From NCBI RefSeq assembly GCF_018449695.1, contig NZ_JAAVUY010000001.1:186001-250000 (forward strand): a stretch of DNA of 64,000 nt, read 5' to 3'. Below, one piece after another: positions 1-8,738 of this stretch. The notes beneath the pieces were generated by a model. The model had not been told where the DNA came from. It searched no databases and worked only from the letters and a program-made list of their open reading frames with translations. The position numbers were made by a program, and so were the translations under genes. Origin of the DNA: Bradyrhizobium sp. dw_411. GTDB lineage: Bacteria; Pseudomonadota; Alphaproteobacteria; Rhizobiales; Xanthobacteraceae. Each line of letters begins with the position of its first letter. Within the stretch, counting starts at the first letter, position 1.

Positions 1-176
1 GATCATCGAGACGGGGACCCGGAGAAATACAGTTATGCATTTCCGTGAAAATGCGTTGAACTGTCAAGACGCTAAATGAGATTTGGCCTGCGTGAAAACA
101 GATGACAAACGGCCGGATTGGGGATTGTGGCAATGCCCGCCATGCGAAATGACGGCATTGAAACCGGACTTATGGT

Positions 177-1157
177 TCAATTGCCCCCTGCCGGATGCCA
201 CAGCGCCAGCATGCCATCGAGGTTCAGCCGATCGACCGCCTGCACCACGCCGGCCTGTTCGACCTGACGCGCAATCGCGCTCAGACCAAGCGCGTCCAGC
301 GTGATCGAGGCGGCGGTCCGCAGGAAGGTCAGGTCGCCAAACCGGGGCGTCAGCTTGTAGTCCTGCACCGGCAGATCGCTCTTGACGCCCTTCTGCGCCA
401 CCAGCCACGCGACCGCGGTTTTCTCGTCGCCGAGCTGATCGATCAGCTTGAGATCGACCGCCTGATGGCCGGTGAAGACGCGTCCGTCCGCGACCTTTTC
501 GAGCAGCTCGTCGTCCATGCCGCGGCGCTCTTTCACGAGATTGCGAAACCAGGCGTAAGAATCCTTCACCAACGCATCGAGCGCGGCGCGCGCTTCCGGA
601 CTGGTCGGCTCAAACCCGTTGGGGGCGGCCTTCAGCGGCGAAGACTTCACCTCTTCGACCTTGACGCCGACGGTCTTCAGCAATTCCGAGAAATTGGGAA
701 ATTGAAACAGCACGCCAATCGAACCCACCAGCGAACTCTGCTGGGCGACGATGTGATCGGACGCGATCGCGGCGATGTAGCCACCGGAAGCGGCCAGTCC
801 CTCGACCACCACCACCAGCGGCTTCTTGGCTTTCAGGCGCACCAGCGCATCATAAAGCTGTTCGGAGCCGGCCGTGGTGCCTCCAGGTGAATTGATATGG
901 ACGACAACCGCCGCGGCCTTCGATTTTTCCAGCCGCTCCAGTGCGGCGACGCGTTCCTGGTCGCTGCGGATCAGGCCTTCGATATTGACGCGGGCAATCG
1001 AGCCTGAGGCCGCGAGCGAACCGCGCCCGCCCGGCGTCGCCACCGCACCCACCGCGATGATCGCGGCGATCGCGATCAAGGCCGCGACCACGCGCCAGAA
1101 TGTCAGCTTGCGGCGTATCCTGCGGCGATCGACGATCACGTCTGAATCAAGCGACAT
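177..1157 (-). CDS. sppA: Signal peptide peptidase SppA, short S49 form
   Basis: Membrane-anchored serine protease that degrades cleaved signal peptides. The 326-residue product has one N-terminal membrane segment (about residues 19-40) and a single S49 domain. The Ser-Lys dyad is visible as S124 in LAASGGYIAA and K176 in KSSPLKAAPN, and the oxyanion segment INSPGGTT lies near residues 89-95. One peptidase domain makes this the short bacterial form, not the double-domain E. coli form. A longer reading exists, but this ATG is preceded by GGGAG at good spacing and begins just before the basic stretch and membrane anchor. It lies downstream of rpsA on the same strand, with a terminator between them. 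Confidence 0.93.
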   Translation of the reverse strand: MSLDSDVIVDRRRIRRKLTFWRVVAALIAIAAIIAVGAVATPGGRGSLAASGSIARVNIEGLIRSDQERVAALERLEKSKAAAVVVHINSPGGTTAGSEQLYDALVRLKAKKPLVVVVEGLAASGGYIAAIASDHIVAQQSSLVGSIGVLFQFPNFSELLKTVGVKVEEVKSSPLKAAPNGFEPTSPEARAALDALVKDSYAWFRNLVKERRGMDDELLEKVADGRVFTGHQAVDLKLIDQLGDEKTAVAWLVAQKGVKSDLPVQDYKLTPRFGDLTFLRTAASITLDALGLSAIARQVEQAGVVQAVDRLNLDGMLALWHPAGGN

Positions 1158-1308
1158 CGAAAATTCTCCCGGAAGCGGTCCTGATGGGTTCGCAAGGTAT
1201 TCTCTGCACAACCCTAATGTATCGTGCCTCAAATACATCAATTGCGGCGCAATATGAAGAAAACATGGCCCTTTGCCGTTCGGCCGGCCGCTGAAGCAAT
1301 ATGACAAC

Positions 1309-1337
1309 AAAAAAGGCCCCGGTTGCGAACCGGGGCC
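1309..1337 (-). terminator. Rho-independent terminator of rpsA
   Basis: A perfect 10-bp GC-rich stem (1315-1324 with 1328-1337, 3-nt loop) is followed on the minus strand by a run of six T. It sits 24 bp after the rpsA stop codon. A T-run on the other side (1341-1345) would also let it work on the plus strand. Confidence 0.9.
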
Positions 1338-1361
1338 TCGTTTTTGTGACGACGAGTAAGC

Positions 1362-3068
1362 TTACTTGTCGGTGCGCTGCTTGAGCGCGGTGCCGAGAAT
1401 GTCGCCCAGCGTCGCCCCCGAATCGGAGGAGCCGTATTGTGCGATGGCTTCCTTCTCTTCGGCGACTTCCAGTGCCTTGATCGAGACCTGCACCTTGCGG
1501 GCCTTCTTGTCGAACTGGATCACGCGCGCATCGACCTTTTCGCCGACGGCGAAACGCTCGGCGCGCTGATCGGAACGCTCACGCGCCAGCTCGGACCGCT
1601 TGATGAAGGTGGTGAAATCGGTACCGGAGATCTTCACCTCGATACCGCTTTCCTTCACTTCGAGGATCTCGCAGGTCACGACCGCGCCCTTCTTGACGTC
1701 GCCCGGCTCGGCGAACGGATCGCCCTCGAGCTGCTTGACGCCGAGCGAGATGCGCTCCTTCTCGACATCGACGTCGAGCACCACGGCCTTGACCATGTCG
1801 CCCTTCTTGAAGTTGTCGATCACCTGCTCGCCCGGAAGCTTCCAGTCGAGGTCGGAGAGATGGACCATGCCGTCGACGTCGCCTTCGAGGCCGAGGAACA
1901 GACCGAACTCGGTCTTGTTCTTGACTTCGCCTTCGACGGTCGATCCGACCGGGAACTTCTCGATGAACACTTCCCAGGGATTGCGCATGGTCTGCTTGAG
2001 ACCGAGCGAAATCCGGCGCTTGACCGAATCGACTTCGAGCACCTGCACTTCGACTTCCTGCGAGGTCGAAACGATCTTGCCGGGATGCATGTTCTTCTTG
2101 GTCCACGACATTTCTGAAACGTGGATCAGGCCTTCGATGCCCGGCTCGAGCTCGACGAACGCGCCGTAATCGGTGATGTTGGTGACACGGCCGGTAAAGC
2201 GCGAGTTGAGCGGATACTTCGCCTCGATGCCCTGCCACGGATCGTCCAGCAATTGCTTCATGCCGAGCGAGATGCGGTGGGTCTCGTGGTTGATCTTGAT
2301 GATCTTGACCTTCACGGTCTGACCGATGGTGAGCACTTCGGTCGGGTGGTTGACCCGGCGCCAGGCGATATCGGTGACGTGCAGCAGGCCGTCGATGCCG
2401 CCGAGATCAACGAACGCACCGTAATCGGTGATGTTCTTGACGACGCCGTCGATGACCTGACCCTCTTCGAGGTTCTGGACCAGTTCCTGGCGCTGTTCGG
2501 CGCGGGTCTCTTCCAGAACGGTACGGCGCGACACCACGATGTTGCCGCGGCGGCGATCCATCTTGAGGATCTGGAACGGCTGAGAATTGTTCATCAGCGG
2601 CGCGACGTCGCGGATCGGGCGGATATCGACCTGGGAGCGCGGCAGGAAGGCCACCGCGCCGTCGAGATCGACGGTGAAGCCGCCCTTGACCTGATTGAAG
2701 ATAACGCCGTGCACCTTCTCGTTATTATTGAAGGCCTTCTCGAGCTTGCCCCAGCTTTCCTCGCGGCGCGCCTTGTCGCGCGACAGCACGGCTTCGCCGA
2801 GCGCATTTTCGATGCGGTCGAGAAACACCTCGACCTCGTCGCCAACCTTGAGTTCGCTTTCGCGGCCGGGTCCTGCGAATTCACGCAGCGCCACACGGCC
2901 TTCGGTCTTGAGGCCGACGTCGATGACGGCCATGTCCTTTTCGATCGCAACAACGATGCCCTTGATGACGGAACTTTCCTGCAGGTTGCCACCGGCAAAG
3001 GACTCGTCGAGCATCGCGGCAAAATCGTCGCGGGAAGGATTATAGGAAGTAGCAGCAGTCGCAGCCAT
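1362..3068 (-). CDS. rpsA: 30S ribosomal protein S1
   Basis: Binds mRNA on the 30S subunit and helps initiation on structured or weakly Shine-Dalgarno-led messages. The 568 residues contain six S1 OB-fold repeats, the usual full-length proteobacterial number. Repeats 3 and 4 (about residues 205-360) carry the typical NITDYGAFV core. The ATG is preceded by GGAGAA. The gene follows cmk on the same strand after about 250 bp, long enough for its own promoter and leader, and it ends at a strong terminator. Family and length match closely. Confidence 0.98.
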   Translation of the reverse strand: MAATAATSYNPSRDDFAAMLDESFAGGNLQESSVIKGIVVAIEKDMAVIDVGLKTEGRVALREFAGPGRESELKVGDEVEVFLDRIENALGEAVLSRDKARREESWGKLEKAFNNNEKVHGVIFNQVKGGFTVDLDGAVAFLPRSQVDIRPIRDVAPLMNNSQPFQILKMDRRRGNIVVSRRTVLEETRAEQRQELVQNLEEGQVIDGVVKNITDYGAFVDLGGIDGLLHVTDIAWRRVNHPTEVLTIGQTVKVKIIKINHETHRISLGMKQLLDDPWQGIEAKYPLNSRFTGRVTNITDYGAFVELEPGIEGLIHVSEMSWTKKNMHPGKIVSTSQEVEVQVLEVDSVKRRISLGLKQTMRNPWEVFIEKFPVGSTVEGEVKNKTEFGLFLGLEGDVDGMVHLSDLDWKLPGEQVIDNFKKGDMVKAVVLDVDVEKERISLGVKQLEGDPFAEPGDVKKGAVVTCEILEVKESGIEVKISGTDFTTFIKRSELARERSDQRAERFAVGEKVDARVIQFDKKARKVQVSIKALEVAEEKEAIAQYGSSDSGATLGDILGTALKQRTDK

Positions 3069-3317
3069 TTGTTCTCCAGATGCGGGTATCGCCGGCGTTT
3101 CGGGTTAAGGGGCGCATCGGGCGTGAAGTGTTAGAGGTCCGCAAACCCTAACGACCGCTGTTTGCGAAAAATGCAAAAGCGGGCCGGCAGCAAAACTGCA
3201 CGTTCGATACGTTGATTTTTATCCGGAACCTGAACGAGGCAACCGGCCTCGGGATCGATGTTCAAGACCTGGAGCGGGCTTTCCTCCAATGACGGCAGCG
3301 GTTTCGTTTGAAAAAAT

Positions 3318-3956
3318 TCAAACCCGCTGCCGGCCCGCTCGGACGGCCTCGACAATGTCGATGGCGGCCCGGACGCCGCCTTCTATATCCAAATGCGAGT
3401 TATCGAGCAAGTGAGCATCCGGCGCCGCTTTTAAAGGGGCGGTCGGCCGATTTTGGTCGCGTTCGTCGCGCCGGATGATATCGGCCAGCACAGCGGCCTC
3501 GTCGGCGTCCTCCCCCCTGGCCCTGGCCTCCAGGGTCCGGCGGCGGGCGCGGACTTTAGGGTCGGCCACGACGAAGATCTTCACGTCGGCGTCGGGGCAG
3601 ATCACGGTTCCAATGTCGCGGCCGTCGAGCACCGCGCCCGGCGGACCGGCGGCGAATTGCCGCTGAAAGCTCATCAAGGCTTCCCGTACCTTCGGAATGG
3701 CCGAAACCACCGAGGCGGCATCCCCGACCGCCTGGGTTTTCAGGGCCGGATCGCCGAATTTTTCAGGATCGAGCGCATAGGCCGCGGAAACCGCCAGCAT
3801 CTCGTCCGTCAGGTCGGCGCCAGCGTCGATCAAGGCCTTGGCGACCGCCCGGTAAATCACGCCGGTATCGAGGTGACGATAGCCGTAATGCTTGGCCAGC
3901 CGCTTACCGAGCGTGCCCTTGCCGGAGGCGGCCGGTCCGTCGATGGCGATGATCAT
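3318..3956 (-). CDS. cmk: Cytidylate kinase
   Basis: Phosphorylates CMP and dCMP with ATP in cytosolic pyrimidine nucleotide metabolism. The 212-residue protein opens with the P-loop GPAASGKGT (residues 7-15), followed by the [11 protein letters not shown] substrate segment and the [16 protein letters not shown] block typical of bacterial Cmk. Its ATG overlaps the aroA stop codon (ATGA), so the two are translationally coupled. The order aroA-cmk-rpsA is conserved in proteobacteria. Confidence 0.97.
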   Translation of the reverse strand: MIIAIDGPAASGKGTLGKRLAKHYGYRHLDTGVIYRAVAKALIDAGADLTDEMLAVSAAYALDPEKFGDPALKTQAVGDAASVVSAIPKVREALMSFQRQFAAGPPGAVLDGRDIGTVICPDADVKIFVVADPKVRARRRTLEARARGEDADEAAVLADIIRRDERDQNRPTAPLKAAPDAHLLDNSHLDIEGGVRAAIDIVEAVRAGRQRV

Positions 3957-5302
3957 GAAAACTCCGCCCCTAGCGAGCGCATCATCGGAATGAAATCCGG
4001 GAAGCTGGTGGCGATAAACGCGGTATCGTCGACCTTGACCGGCTTGTCGGCGGCAAGCCCCATCACTAGCGCCGACATCGCGATGCGGTGATCCATATGG
4101 GTCGCGACCAGACCATCGCCCGGCACATGGCCCTTGCCCTCGACGATCAGATCATCGCCCGAAATCTCGACCTTGACGCCGTTGACGCGCAGCATCGCGG
4201 CGGTCGCTTCCAGCCGGTCGGATTCCTTGACGCGCAATTCCTGCAGGCCGCGCATGATGGTGGTGCCTTCGGCAAAGGCCGCAGCCACCGCCAGCACCAG
4301 ATATTCGTCGATCATCGAGGGCGCGCGCTCCGGCGGCACTTCGACGCCGCGCAGCCGCGAGGCGCGGACTCTGAATTGCGCCATCGGCTCGCCGGCATCG
4401 CCGCGAACAAGACTCTCTTCGATCGAGCCGCCCATCTCGCGCAATGTCGTGAACAGCCCGGTGCGCAGCGGATTGGTCATGACATCCGAGAACACGACGT
4501 CGGAGCCCTCGACGATCAACGCCGCCACGATCGGGAACGATGCCGAAGACGGATCGGCCGGCACCACCACCTGCGCGCCATGCAATTCGGGTTGCCCGGT
4601 CAGGGCGATGCGGCGACCGTGGGGGCCTTCCGGCGTCGAGACGATTTGCGCGCCGAAATGTTTCAGCATCAACTCGGTGTGGTCGCGGCTGGCCTCGGTC
4701 TCGATCACGGTGGTGACGCCGGGCGCGGCGAGACCCGCCAGCAGCACGGCGGACTTGATCTGCGCCGAAGCCACCGGGGTGCGGTAGAGAATCGGCAGCG
4801 GATCGCGCGCGCCGTGGAGGGTCAGCGGCAGCCGGCCGCCCGGCCCGCTGGCACCTGTTTTGGCACCCATCAATTCCAGGGGATCGAGGATCCGGCGCAT
4901 CGGCCTTGAGCGCAGCGAGGCGTCGCCGTCAAAAATGGCCGTGATCGGGCAGCCCGCGACCGCGCCCATCACCAGCCGGCAGCCGGTGCCGGAATTGCCG
5001 AAATCCAGCGGCGCCTCCGGCTGCGCAAAACCCGTGACCCCGACACCGCGCACCGACCAGGCAAAATCCCCGGTCCGTTCCACCCTGGCCCCCAAAGCGT
5101 GCATGGCTTTGGCCGTATTCAACACGTCTTCGCCCTCCAATAGGCCCGAAATCCGGGTTTCCCCTACCGCCAGCGCGCCCAAAATCAGGGCGCGGTGCGA
5201 AATCGACTTGTCGCCGGGAACGCGGACCTTCCCGGTCAGAGGTCCGCTGGCGCGGGCTTCGAGCGGGGTCGGCTGGGCTGTGGGGTCGTCTGAATGGGTC
5301 AA
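3953..5302 (-). CDS. aroA: 3-phosphoshikimate 1-carboxyvinyltransferase (EPSP synthase)
   Basis: Joins shikimate-3-phosphate and phosphoenolpyruvate in the aromatic amino acid pathway. The sequence has [10 protein letters not shown] (about residues 29-38), SAQIK (179-183) and SRDHTE (205-210), which resemble class II EPSP synthases. The glyphosate-determining position in FGNSGTGCR is glycine (G105) rather than the alanine of the CP4 enzyme. The start chosen is TTG at 5302, preceded by AGAGGA at 7-nt spacing; it gives an N-terminus of the form MTHSD. An upstream GTG at 5335 lacks a ribosome-binding site. The gene overlaps cmk by 4 bp. Confidence 0.95.
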   Translation of the reverse strand: MTHSDDPTAQPTPLEARASGPLTGKVRVPGDKSISHRALILGALAVGETRISGLLEGEDVLNTAKAMHALGARVERTGDFAWSVRGVGVTGFAQPEAPLDFGNSGTGCRLVMGAVAGCPITAIFDGDASLRSRPMRRILDPLELMGAKTGASGPGGRLPLTLHGARDPLPILYRTPVASAQIKSAVLLAGLAAPGVTTVIETEASRDHTELMLKHFGAQIVSTPEGPHGRRIALTGQPELHGAQVVVPADPSSASFPIVAALIVEGSDVVFSDVMTNPLRTGLFTTLREMGGSIEESLVRGDAGEPMAQFRVRASRLRGVEVPPERAPSMIDEYLVLAVAAAFAEGTTIMRGLQELRVKESDRLEATAAMLRVNGVKVEISGDDLIVEGKGHVPGDGLVATHMDHRIAMSALVMGLAADKPVKVDDTAFIATSFPDFIPMMRSLGAEFS

Positions 5303-5448
5303 GATTGTGTCCTCTACGCTGGCGGCAGGTATCACATGGGGCGCGCTGCGTCACGAGAGCCGTCTGTCCTGCGCAAAGCGCTATTGACAGCAGCGTCTCA
5401 ACTAGCCAAGTGAAGCACCGTTTTTCGAAAATCCCCAGGATTCCACAC

Positions 5449-5874
5449 GTGGCCAAATCCGATCTCGGAACCAAACGCATTTGCCCGACGACGGGTAAAA
5501 AATTCTATGACCTGAACAAGAACCCGGTGATCTCTCCCTATACTGGCGAGGTCGTGCCGATTGCACCGATTCCGCCGCCCCGGACCCGCGCCGACGCTGC
5601 TGCGCGCGCCAGTGCCGCCGCTGCGGCCGCTTCCGCCGAAGCTACGCCGGAGCCCGCCGAGGCGGAAGAATTGGTGCCGCTCGAGGAAGCCGACGCCGAG
5701 GAGAACACCGGCAAGGTCAAGGCTGTCGTTCCCGAATCGGAAGACGATATCGAGATCGACGAGACCATCGAAGACGACGACGATGATGATTCCACCTTCA
5801 TCGCCGACGAGGAAGAAGGCGACGAGGACGTCACCGACATCATCGGCGACGTCGGCGGCGACGAGGAGACTTGA
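5449..5874 (+). CDS. FYDLN acid domain protein (TIGR02300 family)
   Basis: Small alphaproteobacterial protein of unknown role. The 141 residues have an N-terminal zinc-ribbon-like block with ICPTTGKKFYDLNKNP (FYDLN at 19-23), an Ala-rich middle and a very acidic tail dominated by Asp and Glu. The start is GTG at 5449 with AGGA eight bases upstream; the longer reading to 5305 lacks an RBS and would run over the aroA start region. It is divergent from aroA. A hairpin and then tRNA-Ala follow. The acidic tail suggests a binding or nucleic-acid-mimic role, but this is speculative. Confidence 0.9.
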   Translation: MAKSDLGTKRICPTTGKKFYDLNKNPVISPYTGEVVPIAPIPPPRTRADAAARASAAAAAASAEATPEPAEAEELVPLEEADAEENTGKVKAVVPESEDDIEIDETIEDDDDDDSTFIADEEEGDEDVTDIIGDVGGDEET

Positions 5875-5880
5875 GATCAG

Positions 5881-5899
5881 CCCTGAACTGTGTTCAGGG
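5881..5899 (+). terminator. Hairpin after the FYDLN gene
   Basis: A perfect 8-bp inverted repeat (5881-5888 with 5892-5899, 3-nt loop) lies 6 bp past the stop codon and is followed by TTT. The short T-run makes it a weak terminator candidate. Confidence 0.6.
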
Positions 5900-5937
5900 T
5901 TTCCCGCGCGTCGCCCAAGGCGCGCGAGACTTCTAAA

Positions 5938-6013
<76 letters not shown>

Positions 6014-6065
6014 GCCTTCGCAGGCTACGCCTGCTTCGGCTCGGCAAGCCCTATCGCGCGAAGGC
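6014..6065 (+). repeat. Inverted repeat abutting the tRNA-Ala 3' end
   Basis: GCCTTCGC (6014-6021) begins right after the tRNA CCA and pairs with GCGAAGGC (6058-6065). The segment lies between the tRNA and the GIY-YIG gene and resembles a dispersed intergenic palindrome rather than coding sequence. No gene is seen in the remainder to 6162. Confidence 0.55.
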
Positions 6066-6162
6066 TGCCGCGTCGTAGCCCGCAGGGCGAAGACGGGCCT
6101 CGGCAAAACATGGCGCGTTTTGCGCTCTATAACCTCCACGTGAAGGCGGACATCGGCAACCG

Positions 6163-6399
6163 ATGAAATACGTCTACATCCTGGAAAGTGAGGATTCCGA
6201 GCATTTTTACGTCGGTATCACCGACGATGTGCCGGCAAGACTTGCAAAGCACAACGCGGGCGAAGTAGCGCATACTTCGAAATACAGGCCGTGGCGTTTA
6301 AAGACATACGTTGCTTTTAGCGACGAAAAGCAGGCTTTCGCATTTGAAAAATATCTGAAGTCTGGCTCCGGCCGGGCATTTGCGAAGAAACGCCTCTGA
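6163..6399 (+). CDS. GIY-YIG nuclease superfamily protein (YhbQ/UPF0213-like)
   Basis: Single-domain protein of 78 residues. The GIY-equivalent is YVYIL (3-7) and the YIG-equivalent is FYVGIT (15-20); a conserved arginine, the HTSKYRPW segment and the FEKYLKSGSGRAFAKKRL end follow. This compact form is common and often multi-copy in rhizobia. Its biological role is unknown; the fold is that of the catalytic domain of homing endonucleases and UvrC. It sits 150 bp behind tRNA-Ala with palindromic DNA between. No clear Shine-Dalgarno precedes the ATG. Confidence 0.85.
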   Translation: MKYVYILESEDSEHFYVGITDDVPARLAKHNAGEVAHTSKYRPWRLKTYVAFSDEKQAFAFEKYLKSGSGRAFAKKRL

Positions 6400-6463
6400 T
6401 GCTTTAAACGGCTCACAGCAGTCCTTTCCGCAACCTACCCAAGAAACAACCAAGAAGCCTTCG

Positions 6464-7669
6464 ATGACGACTGAAACTGTACCGGGCGCGATGACCGGCT
6501 TGCGTGTGATCGATCTCACGCGGGTGCTTGGCGGCCCCTATTGCACGCAGATCCTGGCCGATCACGGCGCCGACGTGATCAAGGTCGAACCGCCGGCCGG
6601 CGACGAGGTGCGCGATTGGGGCCCGCCGTTCCACGAGGACGACGCGGCCTATTTCATCGGCATCAACCGCAACAAACGCTCGATCGGCCTCGACCTCGCC
6701 TCGGAAGGCGGACGCGTCGTGCTGATGAAGATGCTGGAGAGCGCCGACGTCCTGATCGAGAATTTCAAGCCGGGCACGCTCGACAAATGGAGCATCGGCA
6801 ACGACGTGCTGCGCGCGAAATTTCCCAGACTCGTGCATTGCCGGATTTCCGGCTTCGGCGCCGACGGCCCGCGCGGCGGCAATCCCGGCTATGACGCGAT
6901 CATCCAGGCCATGACCGGCATGATCGCCGCGACCGGCTCACCGCAATCAGGACCGATGCGCATCGGCGTTCCCGTGGTCGACATCACCACCGGGCTCTAT
7001 GCGGCGATCGGGATCTTGATGGCGCTGTCGGAGCGGCAGCGATCCGGCGTCGGACAGTTTCTCGAAACCACGCTGTACGAGACTGGCCTAGCCGTGATGC
7101 ATCCGCATGCCGCGAATTATTTCATGCACGGCAAGCCGCCGCAGCTCACCGGCAACGAGCATCCCAATCTCGTGCCCTATGCGATCTTCCCGACCCGTAC
7201 CGACAATATCTTCATCGGGGTCGGCAATGACGGCACCTTCCGCAAACTCGCCAAGGAAATCGGCAAGCCCGAACTCGGCACCGATCCGCGTTTTGCGCGC
7301 AACAAGGACCGCATCGCCAACCGCGACGCGCTGCGCGCCGAACTCGCCGCCGTGTTCAGTCAGCACGACGCGGCCCCGTTATGCGACCGGTTGCTCGCGG
7401 CCGGATTGCCGGCCGGACCGGTGCAGTCGATCGACCAGGCCCTGACCAATAGCCACACAATCCATCGCGGCGATGTCATCGAAAAAGACTGGTACAAGGG
7501 GGTGGCCTCCCCGATCCGTCTCGACCGCAGCAAACCCAGCCTGCGCCGGGTGCCGCCGAAATTCAGCCAGCACGCCAAAGAAGTTCTGACGGAGTTCGGC
7601 TATTCCGGCAGCGAGATCGATGCGCTGCTCGCCAAGGGCGTCGTCTGCGGCCCGGAAAAGAAGCGTTAA
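6464..7669 (+). CDS. Class III CoA-transferase (CaiB/BaiF family)
   Basis: Transfers CoA between carboxylic acids through an enzyme-bound aspartyl anhydride. The 401-residue protein has the N-terminal block LRVIDLTRVLGGPYCTQILADHGADVIKVE in several conserved pieces, and a catalytic Asp candidate at D173 in VPVVDITTG. Length and motifs match the formyl-CoA/succinyl-CoA-type family; the substrate cannot be read from the sequence. The start at 6464 is chosen because the family motif begins about 12 residues later; the longer reading overlaps the GIY-YIG gene. Confidence 0.92.
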   Translation: MTTETVPGAMTGLRVIDLTRVLGGPYCTQILADHGADVIKVEPPAGDEVRDWGPPFHEDDAAYFIGINRNKRSIGLDLASEGGRVVLMKMLESADVLIENFKPGTLDKWSIGNDVLRAKFPRLVHCRISGFGADGPRGGNPGYDAIIQAMTGMIAATGSPQSGPMRIGVPVVDITTGLYAAIGILMALSERQRSGVGQFLETTLYETGLAVMHPHAANYFMHGKPPQLTGNEHPNLVPYAIFPTRTDNIFIGVGNDGTFRKLAKEIGKPELGTDPRFARNKDRIANRDALRAELAAVFSQHDAAPLCDRLLAAGLPAGPVQSIDQALTNSHTIHRGDVIEKDWYKGVASPIRLDRSKPSLRRVPPKFSQHAKEVLTEFGYSGSEIDALLAKGVVCGPEKKR

Positions 7670-7745
7670 AGGGTGCTTTTGGGCGGTTGAAGCGGGGTCC
7701 CGAGGGTGCTTGAACCCCCTGCAAATCATGCCCATATTGCTTGTT

Positions 7746-7834
7746 GACCGGACGGCAGAACAGCAATCCGGTCGAAATGGGGTGCCGCAAGGGCCCTGAA
7801 ACTTCAAAGTCGCTTCGAGAGGACTTTGCAAAAT
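7746..7834 (+). promoter_or_regulatory. ROSE-type RNA thermometer in the hsp20 leader
   Basis: The leader folds into successive hairpins. The first pairs 7746-7752 with 7767-7773. The last, 7806-7827, holds the Shine-Dalgarno AGGA (7820-7823) opposite TCGCT (7810-7814). That matches the ROSE pattern UYGCU opposing AGGA, with a G-G mismatch (7812 with 7821) inside the stem and flanking A-U pairs. ROSE elements control rhizobial small heat-shock genes by melting on heat shock. The pairing is seen directly; the function is inferred from family knowledge. Confidence 0.82.
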
Positions 7835-8260
7835 ATGTCTCGTGTTCCTTCGTTATCCAGTCCGTTCCTTTTGGGATTCGACGAAATCGAGCGTGCGCTC
7901 GATCGCGTCGTCAAAGGCGCCGACGGTTATCCTCCCTACAATATCGAGCGCTGCGATCGCGCCAATGGCCAGCCTGAACGCTTGCGAATCACGCTGGCGG
8001 TGGCGGGGTTTACCCGCGACCAACTCGATATAACCATTGAGGAAAACCAGCTCGTGATCCGGGGCCGCCAACAGGACGACAAGGCCCGGCAGTACATCCA
8101 TCGCGGCATCGCCGCGCGCCACTTCCAGCGCACCTTCGTGCTGGCAGAGGGGATGCTGGTGCTGGGCGCGGATTTGAAAAACGGGCTGTTGTCGGTCGAC
8201 CTTGCCCGGCCTGAGCCGGAAAAGGTCGTTAAGACAATCGCTATCAATGAGCACGAATAA
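7835..8260 (+). CDS. Small heat-shock protein Hsp20 (IbpA type)
   Basis: ATP-independent holdase that binds unfolding proteins in the cytosol. The 141 residues have the class A rhizobial sHsp layout: a short N-terminus with FLLGFDEIERALDRV, an alpha-crystallin domain with the ITLAVAGFTRDQLDI and LVIRGRQQ strands, and LKNGLLSVDLARPEP near the end. The ATG at 7835 is 11 nt after the AGGA held in the thermometer; the TTG upstream is too close to it. DUF1150 follows after 50 bp, a common pairing. Confidence 0.95.
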   Translation: MSRVPSLSSPFLLGFDEIERALDRVVKGADGYPPYNIERCDRANGQPERLRITLAVAGFTRDQLDITIEENQLVIRGRQQDDKARQYIHRGIAARHFQRTFVLAEGMLVLGADLKNGLLSVDLARPEPEKVVKTIAINEHE

Positions 8261-8310
8261 TGGAACGAGGAGCGGACTCGACCGCTTAGTCTGACAGAGG
8301 AGTCGAGACC

Positions 8311-8577
8311 ATGACTGAAGCTGAAATAGTGTTTGAACCGGCTGGTGTCTCCACCGAGGCATTGGCGAGCCTGGGCGAAGGCCATATCGCCTATGTGAAG
8401 CAGATCCGCTCCGAAGACGTACCGGGGCTGTTTCCCGAAGCGCCGGAGATCGCGCCGGGCCTGAAACTTTTCGCGCTCCATGCCGCCGACGGCACGCCGA
8501 TCATGCTGACCGATAGCCGGGAAGCCGCGATCGCCAATGCCTGGAGCAACGAACTGCAGGCCGTCAGCGTTCACTGA
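8311..8577 (+). CDS. DUF1150 family protein
   Basis: Small soluble protein of 88 residues and unknown function, commonly encoded directly after an Hsp20 gene in rhizobia. Recognisable segments are the YVKQIRSEDV start block and LFALHAADGTPIMLTDSREAA near the end. The ATG is preceded by AGAGGAG at good spacing. Sharing the hsp20 transcript would place it under heat-shock control; this is inference. Confidence 0.88.
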   Translation: MTEAEIVFEPAGVSTEALASLGEGHIAYVKQIRSEDVPGLFPEAPEIAPGLKLFALHAADGTPIMLTDSREAAIANAWSNELQAVSVH

Positions 8578-8738
8578 CGGAGTTCTTCGCTCCTGTCACT
8601 AACATGCGCTGTACAGGCGTTATTGACGCAGCTTTTGCTGTTCGTGACTGACGCCGCCAACCGGAATTCGCAATACGCGAGCATGTCCTCGATCTGATCG
8701 AGGACGGCCCGCGTATTTTTTTGAGACCGAACAAGACT

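Noticed and set aside
1..176. A possible ihfB gene expected after sppA
   Set aside because: No IHF-like reading frame is present in these bases; if ihfB follows, it is outside the window.
2121..3134. Long plus-strand ORF opposite rpsA, and similar long antisense ORFs opposite rpoN, dnaK and pheT
   Set aside because: They follow the GC-rich codon pattern of the real gene on the other strand and show no domain, RBS or start of their own.
3131..3355. 74-residue minus-strand ORF between rpsA and cmk
   Set aside because: It overlaps the cmk end, has no family features and no RBS; the space is better read as the rpsA leader.
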